Source of the DNA: Gluconacetobacter johannae
GTDB lineage: Bacteria; Pseudomonadota; Alphaproteobacteria; Acetobacterales; Acetobacteraceae
Assembly (NCBI RefSeq): GCF_025994435.1
Contig: NZ_BAQK01000070.1
Location: forward strand, 1-64,000
Length of the DNA: 64,000 bases
Direction of reading: 5' to 3'
This document shows, one piece after another, positions 59,267-64,000 of the stretch. A model generated the notes under the pieces. That model ran no database searches. It had not been told where the DNA came from and was given only the letters and a program-made list of their open reading frames with translations. The first letter of the stretch is position 1, and the number at the start of each line of letters is the position of its first letter. Made by a program: the position numbers and the translations under genes.

Positions 59267-60979
59267 ATGGAGCGTGAGCCGGAGATTCAGGACATCGCGG
59301 TTGGCGATCCCGTCGCGGATCTGGCGCGCCTGCTGGTCGATACCGGCCGGTGCGACGCCCGGTCCATCGAACGCGCGCGTCGCGCGGCGGACCAGAGCGG
59401 GGGGCGGCTGGACCGGATCCTGCTGCAACTGGGCCTGGTGTCCGAGCGCGACATGGCGCTGAGCTACGCGGAACTGCTGCACATTCCGCTGGCAACCCCC
59501 GATCTCTACCCGCAGGAGCCCGTGCTGGCCGAGCAGTTGGGCGCGCGCTTCCTGCGCGATGTCCACGCCCTGCCCATGGCCCGGACCGGGGATGGCGTGA
59601 CCTTGGCCCTGCGCGACCCGCTGGACCCCTTCGCGCCGGCGTCGATCGCGGCGGCCACGGGGCTGCATGTGTCGCCCCTGGTGGCCCTGCCGATCGAACT
59701 GGACGCCGCGTTCGAGCGCCTGTACCCGCGCGAGGAGGACGGCGCCGCCCTGCCGGACGACGACGCCGCCGCGCCGCTGGAGGACGACGCCGAACGCCTG
59801 AAGGACCTGGCGTCCGAGGCCCCGGTGATCCGCCTGGTCAACCAGATCGTCGGCCGCGCCGTCGAGACCCACGCGTCGGACATCCATATCGAACCCTTCG
59901 AGGACCGGCTGCGCGTCCGCTACCGCTACGACGGCGTGCTGCACGAGATGGACAGCCCCCCCGCACACCTGATCCCGGCCATCGTCTCGCGCATCAAGAT
60001 CATGGCCCGCCTCGACATCGCCGAACGGCGGCTGCCGCAGGACGGGCGGATCAAGCTGGCCGTGCGCGGGCATGAGATCGACTTCCGGGTCTCCACCATC
60101 CCGTCGCTGCATGGCGAAACCGTGGTGCTGCGCGTGCTCGACCGGTCGAGCGTGCGATTCGACTACGCAACCCTGGGCCTGCCGGCCGCCATCGTCGCGC
60201 GGCTGCGCGAACTGCTGGCCCTGCCGAACGGGATCGTGCTGGTGACCGGCCCGACCGGCTCGGGCAAGACCACCACGCTCTACACCGGCCTGTCGGACCT
60301 CAACGCCGTGACGCGCAAGGTCGTGACGATCGAGGACCCCATCGAGTACCAGCTCGGCGGGATCAACCAGGTGCAGGTCCGCCCGCAGATCGGCCTGACC
60401 TTCGCGGCCCTGCTGCGCGCCATCCTGCGCCAGGACCCCGACGTCATCATGGTCGGCGAAATCCGCGATATCGAGACGGCCCAGATCGCGGTGCAGGCCG
60501 CGCTGACCGGGCATCTGGTGCTCTCGACACTGCATACCAATTCCGCCGCCGCCGCCATCATCCGCCTGCGCGACATGGGGGTGGAGGATTACCTGCTGAC
60601 GGCCGTGCTGCGCGGCGTGGTGGCGCAGCGGCTGGTCCGCCGCCTGTGCGACCGGTGCAAGGCGCCGTACAGCCCGCCCGCCGAACTGGTCGAGCGCCTG
60701 GGCCTGCGGGCGCTGTCGCCCGACGGGCCGGTCACGCTGTTCCGCCCGGTGGGCTGCGCCCATTGCCGCACCACCGGCTACAGCGGGCGGCAGGCGATCG
60801 CGGAACTGCTGGAACCGGACGAGGCCATCGCGCATCTCATCTTTTCCCGCAGCGACCATACGGCGATCGAACGCGCGGCCGTCGCGGCCGGGATGGTGCC
60901 GATGTTCACCGCCGGCCTGCTGGCGGCGCTGCGCGGGGAAACGACCATCGAGGAAGTGACCCGCAGTGTCCGGGGCTGA
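59267..60979 (+). CDS. lsdE: Type II secretion ATPase LsdE (GspE)
   Basis: Cytoplasmic hexameric ATPase that powers pseudopilus growth, 570 residues. N1/N2 domains come first, then ASDIHIEPFEDRLRVRYRYD. Walker A is GPTGSGKTT at about residue 327, the Asp box lies around TIEDPIEYQL, Walker B is DPDVIMVGEIRD at about 389, and the His box is HLVLSTLHTNSA. The zinc tetra-cysteine module is reduced to CDRCKAPYS and CAHCRTTG. The ATG is 24 bases after lsdO. Confidence 0.95.
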   Translation: MEREPEIQDIAVGDPVADLARLLVDTGRCDARSIERARRAADQSGGRLDRILLQLGLVSERDMALSYAELLHIPLATPDLYPQEPVLAEQLGARFLRDVHALPMARTGDGVTLALRDPLDPFAPASIAAATGLHVSPLVALPIELDAAFERLYPREEDGAALPDDDAAAPLEDDAERLKDLASEAPVIRLVNQIVGRAVETHASDIHIEPFEDRLRVRYRYDGVLHEMDSPPAHLIPAIVSRIKIMARLDIAERRLPQDGRIKLAVRGHEIDFRVSTIPSLHGETVVLRVLDRSSVRFDYATLGLPAAIVARLRELLALPNGIVLVTGPTGSGKTTTLYTGLSDLNAVTRKVVTIEDPIEYQLGGINQVQVRPQIGLTFAALLRAILRQDPDVIMVGEIRDIETAQIAVQAALTGHLVLSTLHTNSAAAAIIRLRDMGVEDYLLTAVLRGVVAQRLVRRLCDRCKAPYSPPAELVERLGLRALSPDGPVTLFRPVGCAHCRTTGYSGRQAIAELLEPDEAIAHLIFSRSDHTAIERAAVAAGMVPMFTAGLLAALRGETTIEEVTRSVRG

Positions 60980-61005
60980 TGTGAAATCCATGCCCGGCGG
61001 CGCCG

Positions 61006-62226
61006 ATGGCTGACTTCAGCTTCACCGCCGTCGACGCGCAGGGCAACCTCGTCCGGGGCACGCTGGATGCCGAGACCGAGGCCGCCGCCGTGGCGGCGCT
61101 GCGCCGGCAGGGGCACATCCCCATGCAGGTCGGCGCCCCGGCCCGCTTCGCGCTGACGCTGCCGTCGGCCATGGGCGGCCTGCGCCGGAAGGACCTGCGG
61201 CGCGGCGAACTGGCGGCGATCACGCGCGAACTGGCCGTCATGCTGGGCGCGGGGCAGGATATCGACCGGGCCTTGCGCTTCCTGGTGGAAACCGCGCCCA
61301 GCGCGCGGGTGCGCGCGGTGTGCGACGGGGTCCGCGCCATGGTGCGCGACGGCCAGGCGCTGCATGTCGCCCTGGGGCGCTATCCCGGCAGCTTTCCGCC
61401 GCTGTATGTCGGCATGGTCCGCGCGGCCGAGGCCGGGGGCGACCTGGCCCCCACCATGGACAGGCTGGCGGCCTTGCAGGAGCGCGAGCGCGCCCTGGCC
61501 GCCACCGTACAGTCCGCCCTGATCTATCCCGCCATCCTGACGCTGGCGGCCTGCGGCTCGATCTACCTGCTGCTGACCGACGTGCTGCCGCAGTTCACCC
61601 CCCTGTTCGCGCAGAACGGGGCGGTGCTGCCGGCCTCGACGCGCCTGATGATCGGGGCCGGCGACGTGCTGGGCCGCTACGGCATCCTGATCCCGCTGGT
61701 CCTGCTGGCGCTGGTCGTGGCGGGCCGGGCCATCCTGCGGCGTCCGGCGGCGAAGCTGCGGGTGGACGGCTGGCTGCTGACGCTGCCGGGCCTCGGCGCG
61801 CTGCTGCGCGAAATCCTGGCCGCCCGCTTCGCCCGCATCCTGGGCACGCTGCTGGAAAACGGGGTGCCCATCCTGGCGGCGCTGTCGATCGTGCGGGGGG
61901 CCATCACCAACCTGGCGGCCGTGCGGGCCATCGACGCGGCGACGCAGAGCGCCAAGGGCGGGCGCGGCCTGTCCGGCGCGCTGGAAGCGGCTGCGCTGTT
62001 TCCTCGCCGCACCGTCCATCTGCTGCGGCTGGGCGAGGAAACCGCCCGGCTGGGGCCGATGGCGCTGCGGGCCGCCGACATTCACGAAGACCAGGTGCGT
62101 ATCGTCACCCAGCGCCTGGTCGCCCTGCTGGTGCCCGCCATCACCATCGTCATGGGCCTGCTGGTCGCGGGCATCGTGTCGTCGCTGCTGCTGGCCATGC
62201 TGAGCTTGAACGACCTTGCGAAATAG
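61006..62226 (+). CDS. lsdF: Type II secretion inner-membrane platform protein LsdF (GspF)
   Basis: Polytopic platform protein of 406 residues. Two GspF repeats: LRRGELAAITRELAVMLGAG at about 65-185, and LPGLGALLREILAARFARIL at about 262-385. Three membrane segments are visible, including AILTLAACGSIYLLLTDVLP. It connects the ATPase to the pseudopilus. It ends 11 bases inside the next gene. Confidence 0.94.
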   Translation: MADFSFTAVDAQGNLVRGTLDAETEAAAVAALRRQGHIPMQVGAPARFALTLPSAMGGLRRKDLRRGELAAITRELAVMLGAGQDIDRALRFLVETAPSARVRAVCDGVRAMVRDGQALHVALGRYPGSFPPLYVGMVRAAEAGGDLAPTMDRLAALQERERALAATVQSALIYPAILTLAACGSIYLLLTDVLPQFTPLFAQNGAVLPASTRLMIGAGDVLGRYGILIPLVLLALVVAGRAILRRPAAKLRVDGWLLTLPGLGALLREILAARFARILGTLLENGVPILAALSIVRGAITNLAAVRAIDAATQSAKGGRGLSGALEAAALFPRRTVHLLRLGEETARLGPMALRAADIHEDQVRIVTQRLVALLVPAITIVMGLLVAGIVSSLLLAMLSLNDLAK

Positions 62227-62638
62227 CGCGCGGGACGCGGGGTTCACCCTCATCGAGATGATCGTGGTCGTGCTGGTCCTGGGCCTGGTGGGCACGATGC
62301 TGATCGCGCGCGGGCCGCTGCATTCCACGACGATGGACCTGCGCGGCGCGGCGCAGTCGCTGGCCCTGGCCCTGCGCCAGGCGCGGATGCAGGCGATCGT
62401 CTCGGGCGCCGCCACCACGGTCACGATCGACCCGGTGCATTTGGACTATGGGGCAGGGCGCGGCGCCCGCCAGGCCCTGCCGCGCGGCGTGGCGCTGGCC
62501 GCCGGCAGCGCCACGGGCGTCACCTTCTACCCCGACGGCAGCGCCTCCGGCGCCCGGCTGGGGCTGGTCGAGCAGGGGCGGCAGGTCACCCTCCGCACCA
62601 ACTGGCTGACCGGCGCCGTCACCGTGGACGGGCCATGA
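62216..62638 (+). CDS. lsdH: Type II secretion minor pseudopilin LsdH (GspH)
   Basis: Pseudopilin of 140 residues with TTG start inside the end of lsdF. The prepilin signal is ARDAGFTLIEMIVVVLVLGL. RGAAQSLALALRQARMQAIV matches GspH and type IV GspH-like minor pilins. The C-terminus (GRQVTLRTNWLTGAVTVDGP) forms the globular sheet. It overlaps lsdI by 4 bases. Confidence 0.9.
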   Translation: MRNSARDAGFTLIEMIVVVLVLGLVGTMLIARGPLHSTTMDLRGAAQSLALALRQARMQAIVSGAATTVTIDPVHLDYGAGRGARQALPRGVALAAGSATGVTFYPDGSASGARLGLVEQGRQVTLRTNWLTGAVTVDGP

Positions 62639-63051
62639 GCCCCGTCATGCGCGACCGCGACGCCGGCTTCACCCTGATCGAGGTCCTGATCGCCTTCGTC
62701 ATCGCCATGCTGGCGCTGGGCGTGGTCTACGAAGGGATGATCGGCGGCATCGCGGCCACGCAACTGTCCAACCGCACCGAGGAAGCGATCTCGCGCGCGC
62801 AGTCGCACCTGGCGGCGGTGGGTCACGGCCTGCGGATCGCCCCGCTGGTGCAGGGCGGGGACGACGGCAGCGGCTTCACCTGGCAGATCCGCATCGTCCC
62901 CGACCAGTCGGGCACGGCGGACCATGGCTCCGCCATGGTGCTGTACCGGGTGGACGTCACCGAATCATGGCCCGACGCGACCCCGTCGGGGGGGCGTCGG
63001 GCGGTGGTGCTGCACACCCGGCGGCTGGGCGCGCGGGTGGGCGCGCCATGA
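62635..63051 (+). CDS. lsdI: Type II secretion minor pseudopilin LsdI (GspI)
   Basis: Pseudopilin of 138 residues, prepilin signal RDRDAGFTLIEVLIAFVIAM. After the helix, NRTEEAISRAQSHLAAVG and FTWQIRIVPD are in the usual GspI place. It initiates the pseudopilus tip with GspJ. ATGA overlaps on both sides show tight coupling. Confidence 0.9.
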   Translation: MSPVMRDRDAGFTLIEVLIAFVIAMLALGVVYEGMIGGIAATQLSNRTEEAISRAQSHLAAVGHGLRIAPLVQGGDDGSGFTWQIRIVPDQSGTADHGSAMVLYRVDVTESWPDATPSGGRRAVVLHTRRLGARVGAP

Positions 63052-63638
63052 GGGCCGGCCGCGACAGCGGGCAGCAGGGCTTCACGCTGGTCGAAATCCT
63101 GATTTCCCTGGTGGTCTTCTCGCTGGTGCTGCTGGCGCTGGAACGGGGGTTCCAGGCGGCGACGATGGTCTTCGAGCGCCAGCGCGGCATGCTGGCGGCG
63201 CAGGCCGAACTGGGCGCGGTCGACCGGTTCCTGCGCCATCTGGTCGAGGACGCCAACAACGGCGGCGCGCGGGACGGGCCGGTCTTCGTCGGGCGCGCCC
63301 ACGGCTTCGCCCTGCGCGGCCGCCTGCCGCTGGCGCTGGGGGCCGATACGCCATTGGCCGATATCCGCCTGTCGGTGGACGACCGTCACCGGCTGACCGT
63401 CGTCTGGGCGCCCTACCGGCATGTGGTCGAACCCGCGCCCCCCACGCGGCAGGACATCCTGCTGGACGGCGTGCGGGGGATCGACTGTGATTATTTTTCG
63501 GGCGGAAAGTGGGACAATGGATGGTATGGAAACGGTTTGCCGGAACTCGTGCGGATCCGGATCCTCTTTCCCGATGACGATCGGCGCCACTGGCCCGATA
63601 TCGTCGCGGCGCCCATGACGGAACCCATGCCCGGCTAG
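63048..63638 (+). CDS. lsdJ: Type II secretion minor pseudopilin LsdJ (GspJ)
   Basis: Pseudopilin of 196 residues. The prepilin signal is QQGFTLVEILISLVVFSLVL. The larger globular part with DRFLRHLVEDANNGGARDGP and GVRGIDCDYFSGGKWDNGWY fits GspJ. The ATG at 63048 overlaps the lsdI stop. It is followed by a family C repeat, and no gspK gene comes next. Confidence 0.9.
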   Translation: MRAGRDSGQQGFTLVEILISLVVFSLVLLALERGFQAATMVFERQRGMLAAQAELGAVDRFLRHLVEDANNGGARDGPVFVGRAHGFALRGRLPLALGADTPLADIRLSVDDRHRLTVVWAPYRHVVEPAPPTRQDILLDGVRGIDCDYFSGGKWDNGWYGNGLPELVRIRILFPDDDRRHWPDIVAAPMTEPMPG

Positions 63639-63647
63639 TAAAAGAAC

Positions 63648-63691
63648 CCTGAACGAATAAAAGTTTTCTGATTCTTTTTTCAAAAGAAGCA
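63648..63691. repeat. AT-rich hairpin repeat, family C copy 2
   Basis: CCCTGAACGAATAAAAGTTT, then TCTGATTCTTTTTTC and AAAAGAAGC. TTCTTTT-TTC-AAAAGAA is the hairpin. It matches the copy at 37832 in AACGAATAAAAGTYTT and the following T/A arms. It lies in the 116-base gap between lsdJ and lsdL. Confidence 0.8.
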
Positions 63692-63754
63692 AAATACTCC
63701 CTTGCCACCGGTCGGAACCCTGTCCTTGCCCGTCACGTCCCTGACACACGCTTC

Positions 63755-64000
63755 ATGATCCTCGGCGACCTGTTCATCTGGTGGCGGCGACAGATCGGGG
63801 AGATGATCCCCGAGCGATGGCGCCTGTCACGCTTTTCGGCCCGGCCGGTGATCGTCGCGGCGCTGGCGGACGCGCGGCTGGCCGTGTCGCTGGTCCGGCA
63901 GGGCACGTCCACGCCGGTCGGCGGCTGCGGCCTGTCCGACGGGGCGGACGACGGCGAGGCCACGGCCTGCCGCCAGGCCCTGTCCGATGCGTTGGGGGGC
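63755..64000 (+). CDS. lsdL: Type II secretion assembly protein LsdL (GspL), N-terminal part
   Basis: Runs off the window after 82 codons. It begins MILGDLFIWWRRQIGEMIPE, followed by a basic helix and a strand region (PVIVAALADARLAVSLVRQG). The start fits GspL-type cytoplasmic domains and the known lsdJ-lsdL gene order, but no diagnostic GspL motif lies in the visible part. The ribosome site is weak, perhaps reflecting the repeat just upstream. Confidence 0.75.
   Translation, partial: MILGDLFIWWRRQIGEMIPERWRLSRFSARPVIVAALADARLAVSLVRQGTSTPVGGCGLSDGADDGEATACRQALSDALGG

Noticed and set aside
1..64000. CRISPR array, rRNA operon or complete insertion sequence
   Set aside because: No regularly spaced repeats with unique spacers, no rRNA sequence and no transposase gene with terminal repeats were found anywhere in the window.

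Overview
The window is about two thirds G+C and reads as chromosomal DNA of an acetic acid bacterium (Acetobacteraceae), most likely a Gluconacetobacter or a close sister. The best pointer is the right end: levansucrase, exo-levanase and a type II secretion operon in the gene order known as lsdA-lsdB-lsdG-O-E-F-H-I-J-L from Gluconacetobacter diazotrophicus. Compared from memory with the G. diazotrophicus enzyme, the levansucrase here shows many substitutions, so a related species is more likely than that strain. Other alphaproteobacterial traits are the pst/pho operon layout, several TonB receptors and dense GC-rich intergenic repeats.

Layout. 1-6.2 kb: phosphate starvation block (end of pstB, phoU, phoB, phoR, pstS, an OprP-type porin), with two clear Pho boxes, one inside the end of phoR and one before the porin. 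6.2-19.8 kb: catabolic and uptake region with an amino-acid-type ABC transporter whose binding protein is fused to the permease, a LysR regulator, an isopenicillin-N-synthase-like dioxygenase, a luciferase-like monooxygenase, a Gfo/Idh/MocA oxidoreductase, an MFS transporter, a TonB receptor, a TauD-like dioxygenase, an aldo/keto reductase and a class II aldolase. 19.8-22.8 kb: divergent sulfur-stress cluster (peroxiredoxin and ArsR regulator on one side, persulfide dioxygenase and TauE exporter on the other). 22.8-30.2 kb: nitroreductase, CBS protein, exported cyclic-nucleotide phosphodiesterase, a second TonB receptor, ilvD. 30.5-36.7 kb: tripartite RND efflux operon preceded by an 8-codon ORF. 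36.8-42.3 kb: housekeeping and detoxification enzymes (hydrolase, amidase, haloacid dehalogenase, OsmC, GFA, RlmB).

42.4-45.4 kb: tRNA-Tyr carrying a decayed integrative element of about 2.9 kb. It is bounded by 18-bp direct repeats of the tRNA 3' end and holds a broken integrase, a broken conserved gene, a small membrane protein and an intact toxin-antitoxin pair. 45.6-53.4 kb: terC, a VOC protein, an uncharacterised lipoprotein, a PAP2 phosphatase that looks foreign, an acetate transporter, yceI, an LigB-type dioxygenase and a LysR regulator. 53.9-64 kb: the levan system. LsdA makes levan from sucrose, LsdB degrades it, and the Lsd type II secretion operon, cut by the window end in lsdL, would carry LsdA across the outer membrane.

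Three dispersed repeat families (called A, B and C here) occupy many gene borders. They include the junction lsdJ-lsdL, the stretch before lsdG, and the 3' end of the OsmC gene, where the repeat appears to supply the C-terminus. No CRISPR array, rRNA or complete insertion sequence was found. No wholly new system can be proven by eye. The best candidates for follow-up are the dioxygenase/reductase catabolic cluster with its palindrome array, the cysteine-free BigR-like regulator, and the conserved gene in the tRNA-Tyr element.
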